A stretch of DNA of 64,000 bases from Paenibacillus rhizosphaerae (GTDB lineage Bacteria; Bacillota; Bacilli; Paenibacillales; Paenibacillaceae). Shown here one piece after another: positions 1 to 9,188 of this stretch (position 1 is the first letter of the stretch; every line of letters starts with the position of its first letter). The DNA lies in assembly GCF_014192015.1 (NCBI RefSeq), contig NZ_JACHXJ010000007.1:248001-312000 (forward strand), given 5' to 3'. The notes under the pieces were generated by a model. That model was not told where the DNA came from, made no database searches, and saw only the letters and a program-made list of their open reading frames with translations. The translations under genes and the position numbers were made by a program.

Positions 1-1115
1 ATATTCTGCTGAAGAGCGGATATGAGGACAGCTGGGTGGCGGCCGGCGCTTCTTTCGGGGGCGTGCTCGGCAGCATCGGCGCGTTTGCCGTCATGCTGTA
101 TTACACCGTTAAAATTCGCAAGCAGGACCGCGCGCTGATGCTGGAAGCCGGTCCGGATTCACATCTGCCGATGGGACAGATATACAAGGATATCTTTACG
201 ATCTCCATTCCGATCGTGCTGTCATCGATGACTGTGCCGGTGGTCAACTTTATCGACTCGTCGATCGTCAATCCGCTCCTGATCGGCCGGATCGGCGAAG
301 CGAAAGCGACGCAGCTGCTAGGGATTCTCGGACAGCGCGCGCAGAGCGTGGCCGGCATTCCGCCGATTCTGGCCATCGCGCTCAGCACCTCGCTGATTCC
401 GGTCATTTCGGCCGCCTTCGCCCGGAAGGACGAAGCGCATCTGAAGCAGCAGATCACGCTCGCGCTGCGCATCTCGATCCTGACCGGCATGCCGATCGTT
501 ATCGCCCTTTGCGTGGCGTCGTATTCGATCAACGGCCTGCTGTTCAGCAGCCTGGACGGCAGCGGACTGATCATGCTGCTGACGTTCGGCACGATCTTCC
601 AGATTACGATGATGACGACCAACTCGATCCTGCTGGGCGTCGGCAAAGCGTACCTGACGGTCATCAGCGTGATAATGGGCATTATCGTCAAGCTCCTCGG
701 AAGCCTTATTCTCGCTCCGTGGCTTGGCATTTACGGTATTATCGCCGCGACGGGACTCTGCTTCCTGGTCATAACGTGGCTGAACCTGCGCGTCATGAAA
801 AAAATCGTGCCGTTCTCCATTCTGGGGAAACGCTGGCGTGGTTTTCTCATTACCGTGATCGTCACCGCTGCCGTTGGATACGGGCTTAACGCCGCGGGCG
901 ACCAGCTCGTCCACATTTTGCCGGACAGGCTGGCCTTCCTGATCACCTGCCTGGTGGTCGGCGTCGTGGTCGTGGTGCTGTATCTGGCACTGCTGGTCAT
1001 GCTCGGCGTGCTGCGCCAGCAGGAGCTGTCCAGCTATCCGCGCATCCTGCAGAAGGCGCTGCGTCCGCTGATGCGCCTGCAGCCGTCCCGGTTGAAATCA
1101 CAGGGACGGGGTTAG
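1..1115 (+). CDS. MurJ/SpoVB-like polysaccharide flippase, 3' part
   Basis: The reading frame is open from base 3 at the window edge, so the 5' end is missing; the GTG at 36 is internal. About 370 residues remain, with many hydrophobic membrane spans and short basic loops, typical of the MATE-like/MOP exporter superfamily (SpoVB, YtgP, YabM, MurJ group). Such proteins flip lipid-linked sugar or cell-wall precursors across the membrane, some of them during spore cortex formation. The basic C-terminal tail is cytoplasmic-like. A strong intrinsic terminator follows at 1162-1197. The family is clear; the substrate cannot be read from this fragment. Confidence 0.8.
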   Translation, partial: ILLKSGYEDSWVAAGASFGGVLGSIGAFAVMLYYTVKIRKQDRALMLEAGPDSHLPMGQIYKDIFTISIPIVLSSMTVPVVNFIDSSIVNPLLIGRIGEAKATQLLGILGQRAQSVAGIPPILAIALSTSLIPVISAAFARKDEAHLKQQITLALRISILTGMPIVIALCVASYSINGLLFSSLDGSGLIMLLTFGTIFQITMMTTNSILLGVGKAYLTVISVIMGIIVKLLGSLILAPWLGIYGIIAATGLCFLVITWLNLRVMKKIVPFSILGKRWRGFLITVIVTAAVGYGLNAAGDQLVHILPDRLAFLITCLVVGVVVVVLYLALLVMLGVLRQQELSSYPRILQKALRPLMRLQPSRLKSQGRG

Positions 1116-1144
1116 AACGGTCCATGCCTCATTTTACAGACAAG

Positions 1145-2521
1145 CTAATAGGTTGAAGTCACAGCCCTCCCGACATCATGCGTGAGGGCTGTTTTTTGCA
1201 GCGCGGACCGGTGGGCATGCGTCATTTCGATCATGAAGGGCCGTCTCGGCCGGCTTACGTGATGAATCGCATCTTCGTTTTTGAACCAGTCATAACGCGG
1301 GATCGATTCGCAGTACAGGTCATGCCACACGTCATGCAGGAGTGGGCTGTACAGGCGCCGACCGCCGGGAAGCCATTCCTGCTTCACCAGCTCGATACTT
1401 TCCAGCGGGGAGTTCAGCGCTTTTTTCTTGTCATGGGTAAACAGCTGCGGCCAATATTCGCTCCGTGAACCGCGGTGATCGACGACCGATGCGAACGAGT
1501 GCACGCCGGACAATACGTCCTCGTAACCGAACAAGGCGGCGTACAGCGCTTTGCCGAAGGCGATCCTCTCATTCAGGCTGGAGAAATGCTCCAGAATGAG
1601 TCCGACCATGGAATTGGCGGCGTAGCCGGCCGACTCGCGGATCCGGGACTTTTCCTCGGGAGTATGGAACACGTCGGCTTCGAGCTCCGGTATTTGCGGC
1701 AGCATCGGGAAGACGACTTGATTCATCTGAAATTTGCTGTGCAGGGAAAATACCTTTTTACGAAGGACACGGCTTTGATAATAACTGTTCTGCACGACGC
1801 GGCCCTCAATATAATTTTGTTCATTGATGATCAGCCCGACGGCAAGCAGGGCGCTGTCCCGTTCAATCCAGAAGCGGTCCCAGAAGGGGCTCATGAACGC
1901 CGATACGCCAAAGCTCGGAAGCAGGTGAAACAGGCTCCTTCCAAGGCGCCGGCTGTGGCAGTACAGCAGAAGCTGCGGGTAGGCGTCCTGGAAAATAAGC
2001 GCGTTGCACCGCTCCAGCATCCGGTATAGATCCTCCCGGGCGGAGGGCTCCATCAGATCCGACATGAGTCCGCCCTTCAGGTCGCTCATATTCCAGCCGG
2101 CGTTCCTCGAGACCATGTGGGCCAAAAAGGACCAATGGAGCTCGGGATACTCCCGGTAGCAATCATAATAAGCCCTCGTCCGCGTAATGTTGCTTCGGTT
2201 GGCTTCCCGGGTGCGGGTCCGGATCGTATGAAGAATGTCCTGCTCTTCCTGGGAACGGGCCGCCATATTCTGGGGATGAGCCAGGTGGTGGCGCATTTCC
2301 CGCATCCGGCCGATGTCACCGGCCATCCGGTCCAGCTGGTCACGGATACTCTGGGCCGACGTCTCCTTCCAGTCGAGCGGCCGGCGGCGCCGGGTCAGCT
2401 GCCGGGAGGCCTTCCAGCCGGCGGCTTTGCCGCGGGCGATCTCGGCGGCCGTCTTCGGCAGGGTCGACATGATCCGGATCCAGGCGGGTATGAGGGTACG
2501 CTGCGCAGATGTTACCGGCAT
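1145..2521 (-). CDS. DUF2515 family protein (YppC-like)
   Basis: Protein of 458 residues resembling the DUF2515/YppC family of Bacillaceae, whose function is unknown. The start at 2521 is set by AGGAGG eight bases upstream. The protein is largely helical, with a basic N-terminal segment (residues 30-75), aromatic-rich central motifs (YDCYREYPELHWSF region) and a histidine-containing tail. No signal peptide or membrane span is evident. Its last roughly 15 codons are written through the terminator hairpin of the convergent flippase gene, so the extreme C-terminus is probably unconstrained. Recognition rests on overall resemblance; no catalytic motif was found. Confidence 0.7.
   Translation of the reverse strand: MPVTSAQRTLIPAWIRIMSTLPKTAAEIARGKAAGWKASRQLTRRRRPLDWKETSAQSIRDQLDRMAGDIGRMREMRHHLAHPQNMAARSQEEQDILHTIRTRTREANRSNITRTRAYYDCYREYPELHWSFLAHMVSRNAGWNMSDLKGGLMSDLMEPSAREDLYRMLERCNALIFQDAYPQLLLYCHSRRLGRSLFHLLPSFGVSAFMSPFWDRFWIERDSALLAVGLIINEQNYIEGRVVQNSYYQSRVLRKKVFSLHSKFQMNQVVFPMLPQIPELEADVFHTPEEKSRIRESAGYAANSMVGLILEHFSSLNERIAFGKALYAALFGYEDVLSGVHSFASVVDHRGSRSEYWPQLFTHDKKKALNSPLESIELVKQEWLPGGRRLYSPLLHDVWHDLYCESIPRYDWFKNEDAIHHVSRPRRPFMIEMTHAHRSALQKTALTHDVGRAVTSTY
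1162..1197 (+). terminator. Intrinsic terminator of the flippase gene
   Basis: Stem CAGCCCTC (1162-1169) pairs with GAGGGCTG (1184-1191) and is followed by six T. It lies inside the last codons of the oppositely oriented DUF2515 gene. Confidence 0.8.
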
Positions 2522-2660
2522 GTCCGCAACCTCCTTTCTTGTAAATCTCTCATTACTTCAGTATGTCTAAAAAATTTGACTTCCACTCGGTATTTTGATT
2601 CACTTAGAGAAGAAATGGACAAAAATTGGACAAGATATGGGATAGAAAGGGCGGATATCC

Positions 2661-3005
2661 ATGCAAAAAATTACTTCTCAAGCCGAATTTCAAGTCGCAA
2701 TCCAGTCTCCCAGACTGACTGTTGCCGTATTTAAAGCGGACTGGTGCTCGGACTGCAAATTTATGGACCCGTTCATGCCGGACGTGGAGAAGAAGTTTTC
2801 GAACGATCTGACGCTTGTCGAAGTGGACGTGGATCAGGTCGGCGACCTCAGCCAGGAGCTGAACATTTTGGGCATACCGAGCTTCGTGGCCTTTTCGGAC
2901 GGCCGGGAGCTGGTTCGGCTGGTGAACAAGCTTCGCAAATCGCGCGAAGAAATCGAGGGATTCCTGAATACGGCGCTGGACGTATACAGAACGATTCATA
3001 AATAA
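2661..3005 (+). CDS. Thioredoxin-like protein with CSDC active site
   Basis: Small single-domain thioredoxin fold, 114 residues, with active site WCSDCK (Cys29 and Cys32) and the conserved cis-proline region GIPS near residue 75. The SD dipeptide between the cysteines replaces the GP of true TrxA (present at 26396), so the redox potential and partners probably differ. It resembles the YtpP-type thioredoxin-like proteins of Bacillus. Cytoplasmic; no signal peptide. Start ATG 2661 has an AAAGGG-type RBS. A hairpin terminator follows immediately, so it is probably monocistronic. Confidence 0.85.
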   Translation: MQKITSQAEFQVAIQSPRLTVAVFKADWCSDCKFMDPFMPDVEKKFSNDLTLVEVDVDQVGDLSQELNILGIPSFVAFSDGRELVRLVNKLRKSREEIEGFLNTALDVYRTIHK

Positions 3006-3013
3006 GCTAATTT

Positions 3014-3060
3014 GCACCGCTCTTGCCGCACTGAGGCATTTGAGGCGGTGCTTTTCTCTT
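3014..3060 (+). terminator. Intrinsic terminator of the thioredoxin-like gene
   Basis: GCACCGC (3014-3020) pairs with GCGGTGC (3045-3051), followed by TTTTCTCTTT. A second small hairpin, GCCCCAC/GTGGGGC, lies at 3131-3147 with a weaker T stretch. Confidence 0.6.
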
Positions 3061-3288
3061 TACAGAACAGCTTCAAGGGATGGCTGAAGGTATTTGGGTT
3101 GCGGCGTTATTTGGCCGAGCCAGCAGGGAAGCCCCACTTCGTGGGGCTGTTTCATTTATCCGACATTTTGTCACAAAGTGGCCGTGATGTATGTCAAGGA
3201 ATCAGGTATAATAGATGAGATTGGTAAAATATTGAGGTACCTGTCTTCAGTGGTAAACTTTTTATTATGAGCAGCAGGTGAGAGAATT

Positions 3289-4284
3289 TTGAATACCAGA
3301 CAATTGAAATGGCTTAGTTATTTAACGTTTGTCGTGATGTTTTTTGCGACGTTCGGCGGAACCGTGGTCACCAAGACCGATTCCGGACTCGGATGCGGGC
3401 ATGAATGGCCGCTGTGTCACGGTGAGTTCGTTCCGGCGCATACCATCGCCTCATTAATTGAATATTCCCACCGGCTGATCAGCGGGTTGGCAGGACTTAC
3501 AGCGGTAGCGGTGGTTGTAGCCTTCCATCTGTTCGCTAAGAATCGGCGGGACCTGCGCACGTATTCGGTGATGACCCTTATCTTTGTGTTGGTTCAGGCT
3601 GTCATGGGGGCAATGGCCGTCGTGTATGACCAGTCCTCAGCCGTGCTTGCCTTCCATTTCGGTTTCTCGCTGATCGCGTTTGCCAGCTCGCTAATGCTGG
3701 CTCTGGGCGCCCGCAGAATGGACAAACTGGGCGAGGCTTCGTACCCGTCCGGCGGCAAAGCTCGCGTCAGCGCTGCCTTCCGCGGCTATACATGGGCCGT
3801 GACCATCTACTCCTATATCGTCGTCTACATCGGTGCATATGTCAGCCACACCAACTCGGCGGGAGGCTGCCTGGGATGGCCGCTGTGCAACGGGAAGTTC
3901 ATTCCCGAGCTGTCCGGAGGGGTGACCATCGCGTTTGTTCACCGGATCGCGGCACTGCTGCTGCTGATCGCGATCGCCGTACTGGCCGTCTGCGGCTACC
4001 GGCTGAACCGGGGGAACCGGGAGCTGCAGGGTCTAGGCATCGCCGCAGTAACGCTGTGCCTGATGCAGGTCTTCAGCGGGGCGGCGATCGTGTCGACGCT
4101 GAACAAGCCGGAAGTATACATCTTTTCCGCACTGCTGCACAACCTTCTGATTTCCTCCCTGTTCGGCGTGCTCTGTTATTTGAGCGTCCGCGTCTGGCAG
4201 ACCGGAAGGGCGACGCTTCAGCAGCCGAAATCCGCTTCGGCCGTCCGGGGAATCGGCTTTGAGCCGCAGGGCGGCAAACGATGA
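3289..4284 (+). CDS. ctaA: Heme A synthase CtaA
   Basis: Integral membrane enzyme that oxidises the C8 methyl of heme O to a formyl group, giving heme A for aa3-type cytochrome oxidase. The 331-residue protein has about eight membrane spans in two repeated halves. The first half carries the cysteine pair CGHEWPLC (Cys36, Cys43) and the glutamate-histidine pair of IEYSHR (Glu58, His61). The second half has CLGWPLC and histidines in FVHRIA and LLHNLL, matching the CtaA heme ligands. The start is TTG 3289 behind AGGTGA. A perfect -10 TATAAT lies at 3207-3212 without a clear -35. ctaB is not in the window. Confidence 0.93.
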   Translation: MNTRQLKWLSYLTFVVMFFATFGGTVVTKTDSGLGCGHEWPLCHGEFVPAHTIASLIEYSHRLISGLAGLTAVAVVVAFHLFAKNRRDLRTYSVMTLIFVLVQAVMGAMAVVYDQSSAVLAFHFGFSLIAFASSLMLALGARRMDKLGEASYPSGGKARVSAAFRGYTWAVTIYSYIVVYIGAYVSHTNSAGGCLGWPLCNGKFIPELSGGVTIAFVHRIAALLLLIAIAVLAVCGYRLNRGNRELQGLGIAAVTLCLMQVFSGAAIVSTLNKPEVYIFSALLHNLLISSLFGVLCYLSVRVWQTGRATLQQPKSASAVRGIGFEPQGGKR

Positions 4285-4386
4285 ACTGAATACCGCTGTA
4301 CATCCAAAGTCCGCGAAGTGATTCGAGGGCTTTGTTTGTAAAGTTTGTTTTTTATTTTTTGGCTTATTTTGGAGAGGAATGATCGT

Positions 4387-6153
4387 GTGAGCTATCAAAA
4401 TTTACGCCAATGGCTCGAAGCCTTGCGCAAGGAAAATGACCTGAAAGTGATCGAGGCTCCCGTGGATCCGTACCTGGAGCTGGCGGAGATCCACCGCCGG
4501 GTCATCGACGAACAGGGGCCGGCGCTGCTGTTTACGAATGTACAGGGGACCCCGTTTCCGGTGGCTACAAATCTGTTCGGTACCAGCCGGCGCGTAGATA
4601 TGGCGTTCGGACCGCGTCCGGAGGAGCTGATGAAGTCCCTGGTGGGGGCGCTCGATACGATGCTTCCGCCGACACTGTCGGCGCTGTGGAATGAACGAAG
4701 CCTGATCAAGGACATTCTAAAGGTAGGCATGAAAACCGTTCCGATGAGCGATGCCCCGGTGCTCGGCGTCTCCCGCAGCGACCAGCCGCTGAAAGACCTG
4801 CCGCGGGTCACTAGCTGGCAGGAAGACGGCGGCCCGTTCATTACGCTGCCCCTTGTTTATACGGAGAGCCCATCGCGGCCCAAGGACCACAATCTGGGCA
4901 TGTACCGCATGCAGATTTATGACAACCAGACGACCGGCATTCACTGGCAGATCCATAAGGGCGGCGGTTTCCATTATCACGAGGCCGAGCAGCGCGGCGA
5001 AGCGCTGCGTATGACGACGTTCCTTGGCGGGCCGCCGGCCCTGATCGCATCGGCGATTGCACCGGGACCGGAAATGCTGCCCGAGCTGCTGCTCACGTCC
5101 ATGATTCTCGGCGAAAAGCTGCCGATGGTGGAAAACCCGCTCGGCGGGCACCGCATTCCGGCGGAAGCGGAGTTTGCGATCAGCGGTCTCGTCCCGCCGT
5201 TCGAACGGCGTCCGGAAGGTCCGTTCGGGGACCATTACGGGTACTACTCGCTGATGCATGACTTTCCGGTCTTTCACGTCAACCATATGTGGCACCGCAA
5301 GGACGCCATCTATCCGGCGACGATCGTAGGCAAGCCGCGGCAGGAGGACTACTTCATGGGCGAATTTCTGCAGCGTCTGCTGTCGCCGGCCTTCCCGCTC
5401 GTCATGCCGTCGATCAAATCGCTGTGGACGTATGCCGAGACGGGATTCCATGCTCTGGCTTCTGCGATCGTCCGTGTCAGCTATTCCCGTGAGGCGCTCG
5501 TATCCGCCTTCCGGATGCTGGGCGAAGGTCAGCTGTCTTTGACCAAATTCCTTATCTTGACCGACCAGCCGGTCGACCTTGAGAACGCCAGCGAGCTGCT
5601 GGAAACGGTGCTGGCGCGGTTTAACCCGGCGGTCGATCTGTTTATATTTAATAAGACATCCCACGATACGCTCGATTACACAGGACGCAAGCTCAACCAC
5701 GGCAGCAAGGCCGTGCTGATGGGGATCGGGGAGCCGGTTCGCGAGCTGCCGCGTGCTTACGAGGAAGGGCCGATTGCGGAAATCGAACAGATTGTTCCAT
5801 ACTGCGGAGGCTGCCTCCTTGTCTCGGGCGCAGGGTACGAGGGCGAGCCGGAGCTGCCGGAGCGCCTGCTGCAGCGGCTGCAGGAGAAGGGGACCGAATG
5901 GCCGCTTGTCATTTTGGTGGACGATGCCCGCCAGACGGCAGCTGACCAGACGTCCTTCCTGTGGACGGTGTTTACGCGCTTCAACCCGGCGACGGACATC
6001 TATGCGGGTGCCGAGGTGCGGAATCACCACCTGTTGTACCGCCTGCCGATCGTGGTGGATGCGCGCATGAAGACCGGGTATCCGGACGAACTGATTCCGC
6101 GGGAGGATATCGTCAAGAAGGTGGATGAACGCTGGAACAGTTATTTTGCGTAA
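4387..6153 (+). CDS. UbiD-family prenylated-FMN decarboxylase
   Basis: 588-residue member of the UbiD (de)carboxylase family, which uses prenylated FMN made by UbiX to decarboxylate aromatic or alpha,beta-unsaturated acids. Family signatures are visible: the cofactor-binding stretch around TTGIHWQIHKGGG (about residues 185-197), the glutamate in AEAEFAISG and the conserved EGPFGDHYGYYS block. The start is GTG 4387, nine bases after GGAGAGG; the upstream in-frame ATG lacks an RBS. The length and the nearby mqnE suggest a role in the futalosine menaquinone route (MqnL-like), but the substrate is inference. A gene of unknown function with a HEPN-like fold follows 24 bases later. Confidence 0.85.
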   Translation: MSYQNLRQWLEALRKENDLKVIEAPVDPYLELAEIHRRVIDEQGPALLFTNVQGTPFPVATNLFGTSRRVDMAFGPRPEELMKSLVGALDTMLPPTLSALWNERSLIKDILKVGMKTVPMSDAPVLGVSRSDQPLKDLPRVTSWQEDGGPFITLPLVYTESPSRPKDHNLGMYRMQIYDNQTTGIHWQIHKGGGFHYHEAEQRGEALRMTTFLGGPPALIASAIAPGPEMLPELLLTSMILGEKLPMVENPLGGHRIPAEAEFAISGLVPPFERRPEGPFGDHYGYYSLMHDFPVFHVNHMWHRKDAIYPATIVGKPRQEDYFMGEFLQRLLSPAFPLVMPSIKSLWTYAETGFHALASAIVRVSYSREALVSAFRMLGEGQLSLTKFLILTDQPVDLENASELLETVLARFNPAVDLFIFNKTSHDTLDYTGRKLNHGSKAVLMGIGEPVRELPRAYEEGPIAEIEQIVPYCGGCLLVSGAGYEGEPELPERLLQRLQEKGTEWPLVILVDDARQTAADQTSFLWTVFTRFNPATDIYAGAEVRNHHLLYRLPIVVDARMKTGYPDELIPREDIVKKVDERWNSYFA

Positions 6154-6177
6154 ATACTGATCAGGGAGAGAATGCCG

Positions 6178-6897
6178 ATGCTGCGAACGCTGCTTGGAGA
6201 GATGCCCCGCCAAAATAACGGGCTGCTCGAAGATGCCATCGAAACGATGGTGGAGACGATCCATTTGCTCCAGAACGAGATCGAAAAAAATGAGGATCCC
6301 AGCCATGATTACCGCAAACTGGAGATATGGACACGCGGTTTGGTGTCTTCCCTGGATGAATTGGAACAGAGCTGGTATGCCGCTTCTTTTTTCCGTCAAT
6401 CGGTCAAAGCCGGTTATGTGGATGACATGACGATTGAGGAGCAGGCCGAGTACGCCAGGTACGTATACTTCTATAAAAACGGCTTTATCCGCGTGTTCTC
6501 CGTTCTGGACAAGCTGGGCACGGTGCTCAATGACTTGTTCGATCTGAACACGCAGAAGACCAAACCGCATTTTTCCTATTTTACGGTGCTCCGGCAGTTC
6601 CATTACATGAGAACCCATTTGGACTTGGCCGGGCAGCTGTCGAAGATCAAGGACGAATACAAGAGCGCCCTGAACGTGCTGCGCAAACGGCGGAACGCGG
6701 AGGTTCATTACATGAACTCCGAGATGCAGGATGACTTGTGGCAGCGGCACCAGGGTCTCAAGGATAAGGTCGAGCTGGAGGACCTGGACCAGCATTTGAG
6801 CGAGCTGAAGCAGGGGCTGGACATGGTATGCAAATCGCTCTCGGCATCCTATCATTACGCCAACAAACTGTGGAAAAAGGAAGGCATGCATCCCTGA
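6178..6897 (+). CDS. Cthe_2314-type HEPN-like protein
   Basis: Predicted all-helical cytoplasmic protein of 239 residues resembling the Cthe_2314/HEPN-like family of Firmicutes. Long helical segments alternate with charged turns, including a conserved-looking RKRRNAEVHYMNSE stretch (about residues 172-185) that may correspond to the HEPN R-x-x-x-x-H element. I see RNAEVH, which fits that spacing, but nuclease activity is not shown. ATG 6178 is preferred over ATG 6172 because the AGGGAGAG RBS is seven bases upstream. It probably shares a transcript with the UbiD-family gene. No toxin or antitoxin partner is adjacent, so a toxin role is unlikely. Confidence 0.6.
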   Translation: MLRTLLGEMPRQNNGLLEDAIETMVETIHLLQNEIEKNEDPSHDYRKLEIWTRGLVSSLDELEQSWYAASFFRQSVKAGYVDDMTIEEQAEYARYVYFYKNGFIRVFSVLDKLGTVLNDLFDLNTQKTKPHFSYFTVLRQFHYMRTHLDLAGQLSKIKDEYKSALNVLRKRRNAEVHYMNSEMQDDLWQRHQGLKDKVELEDLDQHLSELKQGLDMVCKSLSASYHYANKLWKKEGMHP

Positions 6898-6918
6898 AGG
6901 GATACAACAAATTTCCTT

Positions 6919-6947
6919 TTGACAAAGTGCGCAAATATATCTATACT
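6919..6947 (+). promoter_or_regulatory. Sigma-A promoter of the SAM riboswitch/metNIQ operon
   Basis: TTGACA (6919-6924), a 17-bp spacer and TATACT (6942-6947). It sits about 40 bases before the SAM-I aptamer, as expected for a riboswitch transcript. Confidence 0.85.
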
Positions 6948-6988
6948 GTAAAAATGAAAACACGTCATCATTAATTTCATAATCTTTT

Positions 6989-7184
6989 CTTATCGAGAGA
7001 GGCGGAGGGACAGGCCCGATGAAGCCCGGCAACCGATTTGAGCACGGCATCCGCCGTTACTCGAATGTCATGGTGCTAATTCCTACAAGCTGCAGCTTGA
7101 GCTGCAGGTTGGCAGATGAGAAGGCAGCGACTTTTACAAGTAAGGGAGCCCCTTTTTGATTCTGTCAGAGGGGCTTTTTATTTT
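6989..7184 (+). ncRNA. SAM-I (S-box) riboswitch with terminator
   Basis: The aptamer shows the S-box landmarks: CTTATCGAGAGAGGCGGAGG near 6989, GATGAAGCCCGGCAACC (7019-7035), ATGGTGCTAATTCC (7070-7083) and GGCAGATGAGAAG near 7111. The expression platform is an intrinsic terminator, AGCCCCT (7147-7153) pairing with AGGGGCT (7169-7175) and a T tract. When SAM is high, termination should shut off the methionine transporter genes downstream. Confidence 0.93.
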
Positions 7185-7365
7185 GCCTGGATTCGATAGA
7201 ATAGATCGGCTATATAGATAGAATGAAATTAAGAAGTGAATGTCATGGGCCTCTATCGGGCCGTTATAACAGGAAATTCAATGCAAACTTTAGTTCAATC
7301 TATACAGATAGAGATTATGCGAACCCTATTCGGGTAGGATAGGGGGAAGAGAGGGGGCCCTTCGG

Positions 7366-8382
7366 TTGATCGAACTGAAGCAGCTGACGAAAAGGTACGG
7401 TCTAGGGGCAAAGGCGACGGAGGCTTTGTCCGGGCTGAACCTCAGCATCAATAAAGGAGAAATTTTCGGCGTGATCGGCCACTCGGGTGCAGGGAAGAGC
7501 ACCTTGATCCGGTGCATGAACCTGCTGGAACGCCCGACCTCCGGGGAGGTGTGGGTAGGCGGCGTTCATCTGACGAGCCTGAGCAGGCAGCGGCTGCAGA
7601 ACGAACGGCGGAAGATCGGGATGATTTTTCAGCATTTCAATCTGCTGAGCTCGGCGACGGTGTATGATAACATCGCCTTTCCGCTCCGGTTAGCCCGTAA
7701 GGGCAAGGCCGAGGTGGAAGCCAAGGTCAACGAGCTGATCGCGCTGGTCGGGCTGGAAGCCCACCGCAATAAATATCCAGCCCAGCTGTCCGGAGGCCAG
7801 AAGCAGAGGGTGGGCATCGCCCGCGCGCTGGCCAGCGATCCGCAGGTGCTGCTGTGCGACGAAGCGACTTCGGCGCTCGATCCGCAGACGACGGATTCGA
7901 TCCTGAAGCTGCTGCTGGACATTAACCAAAGGTTCAATCTGACGATCGTCCTGATCACCCATGAGATGCACGTCATCCAGAGCATCTGCGACCGGGTGGC
8001 CGTGATCCATCAAGGCGGCATCGTTGAAGAAGGCGCAGTCACGGACGTATTCCTGAAGCCGCAGCACCCCGTGACCAAGGATTTTGTCCGCGGGGAGCAG
8101 AGCCAGGGCGAACCGCTTGAGCTGGCTGCCCAGGCTTCCGGAACGGGTTCGGCGCAGGCCGTGAAAATTACGTTTCTCGGCAGCAAAACGTACGAGTCCA
8201 TCCTGTCCCGGACCGTGCGCGAGACGGGGGCGGATTTCGCCATCCTGCAGGGCACCATTTCCACCATTAAAGATACCCCGTACGGGCAGCTGATCGTCCG
8301 CTTTGAGGGCGGACGCGAGCAGATCGATGCGACGCTCGCCAAGCTGAGCGAGCAAGGGCTTGACGTGGAGGTGATGAACTGA
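7366..8382 (+). CDS. metN: Methionine ABC transporter ATP-binding protein MetN
   Basis: ATPase of the MetNIQ importer for methionine and its derivatives. It has Walker A GHSGAGKS (about residues 39-46), signature LSGGQKQR, Walker B VLLCDEATSALD and an H-loop histidine in LITHEMH. The C-terminal roughly 80 residues (from about 260) form the regulatory NIL domain that lets methionine inhibit transport. The start is TTG 7366 after a G-rich RBS. First gene of metNIQ behind the SAM-I riboswitch, which supports the methionine assignment over other D-methionine-like importers. Confidence 0.95.
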   Translation: MIELKQLTKRYGLGAKATEALSGLNLSINKGEIFGVIGHSGAGKSTLIRCMNLLERPTSGEVWVGGVHLTSLSRQRLQNERRKIGMIFQHFNLLSSATVYDNIAFPLRLARKGKAEVEAKVNELIALVGLEAHRNKYPAQLSGGQKQRVGIARALASDPQVLLCDEATSALDPQTTDSILKLLLDINQRFNLTIVLITHEMHVIQSICDRVAVIHQGGIVEEGAVTDVFLKPQHPVTKDFVRGEQSQGEPLELAAQASGTGSAQAVKITFLGSKTYESILSRTVRETGADFAILQGTISTIKDTPYGQLIVRFEGGREQIDATLAKLSEQGLDVEVMN

Positions 8383-9050
8383 TGTGGGGTTTGGATTTTT
8401 CCACGGTCGACTGGAACGAGATCGGCGTCGCGACCTTGGATACACTGAAAATGCTCGGGGCTTCCGCGCTGTTCACCTTTATCCTCGGTCTTCCGATCGG
8501 CGTCGTGCTGTTTATGGCGTCGCGTTCGACAACAGGGTGGGTGCGTGCCGTTTATGCGGTCATATCCTTTATCGTGAACATCCTTCGTTCGGTCCCATTC
8601 ATCATCCTGATCGTCGCCCTGATCCCTGTCACGAAAGCGATCGTCGGCGTCACCTTCGGGGTGTTGGGGACGATTCCGCCGCTGGTGATCGGCGCTGCGC
8701 CGTTCTTCGCCAGACTGGTGGAAACGTCGCTGCGCGAGGTGGACCGCGGCGTGATCGAGGCGGCGCATTCGATGGGCGCTTCCACCTGGCAGGTCATCAC
8801 ACGGGTGCTGCTGCCCGAAGCAAGACCGGGCCTGCTGGCAGGGATTACGATTACCGTCGTAACGCTCGTATCCTATACGGCGATGTCGGGGATGGTCGGT
8901 GGAGGCGGACTCGGTGATTTGGCTATCCGCTACGGTTATTACCGCTATGAAACGACCGTCATGATTATTTCCGTCATCTTCATGATCGTGCTGGTGCAGC
9001 TGCTGCAAATGGCGGGCGACCGGCTGGTGCGTCACTTTACCAGAAAGTAA
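8382..9050 (+). CDS. metI: Methionine ABC transporter permease MetI
   Basis: 222-residue inner-membrane permease with five or so spans and the EAA-type loop that docks to MetN (EAAHSMGASTWQVITRVLLPEA, about 125-146). Its ATG shares one base with the MetN stop (TGATG), so the two are translationally coupled. Length and order match metI of Bacillus. It forms the channel through which methionine delivered by MetQ passes. Confidence 0.95.
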   Translation: MWGLDFSTVDWNEIGVATLDTLKMLGASALFTFILGLPIGVVLFMASRSTTGWVRAVYAVISFIVNILRSVPFIILIVALIPVTKAIVGVTFGVLGTIPPLVIGAAPFFARLVETSLREVDRGVIEAAHSMGASTWQVITRVLLPEARPGLLAGITITVVTLVSYTAMSGMVGGGGLGDLAIRYGYYRYETTVMIISVIFMIVLVQLLQMAGDRLVRHFTRK

Positions 9051-9188
9051 GACGTACAAAGTTTTTGGCTCACAGTCATGCATCCGGACGACCGGATTTG
9101 ACCTGGAAAGGCAAGGCAGGTAACGTCAAAGCACTGCCTTTCTAATATAAATCATATTATTCTTATGAATTTAAGGGGGATTTATCAA

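Noticed and set aside
4717..7050. 777-codon open frame on the minus strand
   Set aside because: It lies antisense to the UbiD-family and HEPN-like genes; the product is His/Arg/Gln-rich low-quality sequence with no RBS, typical of a shadow frame in GC-rich DNA.
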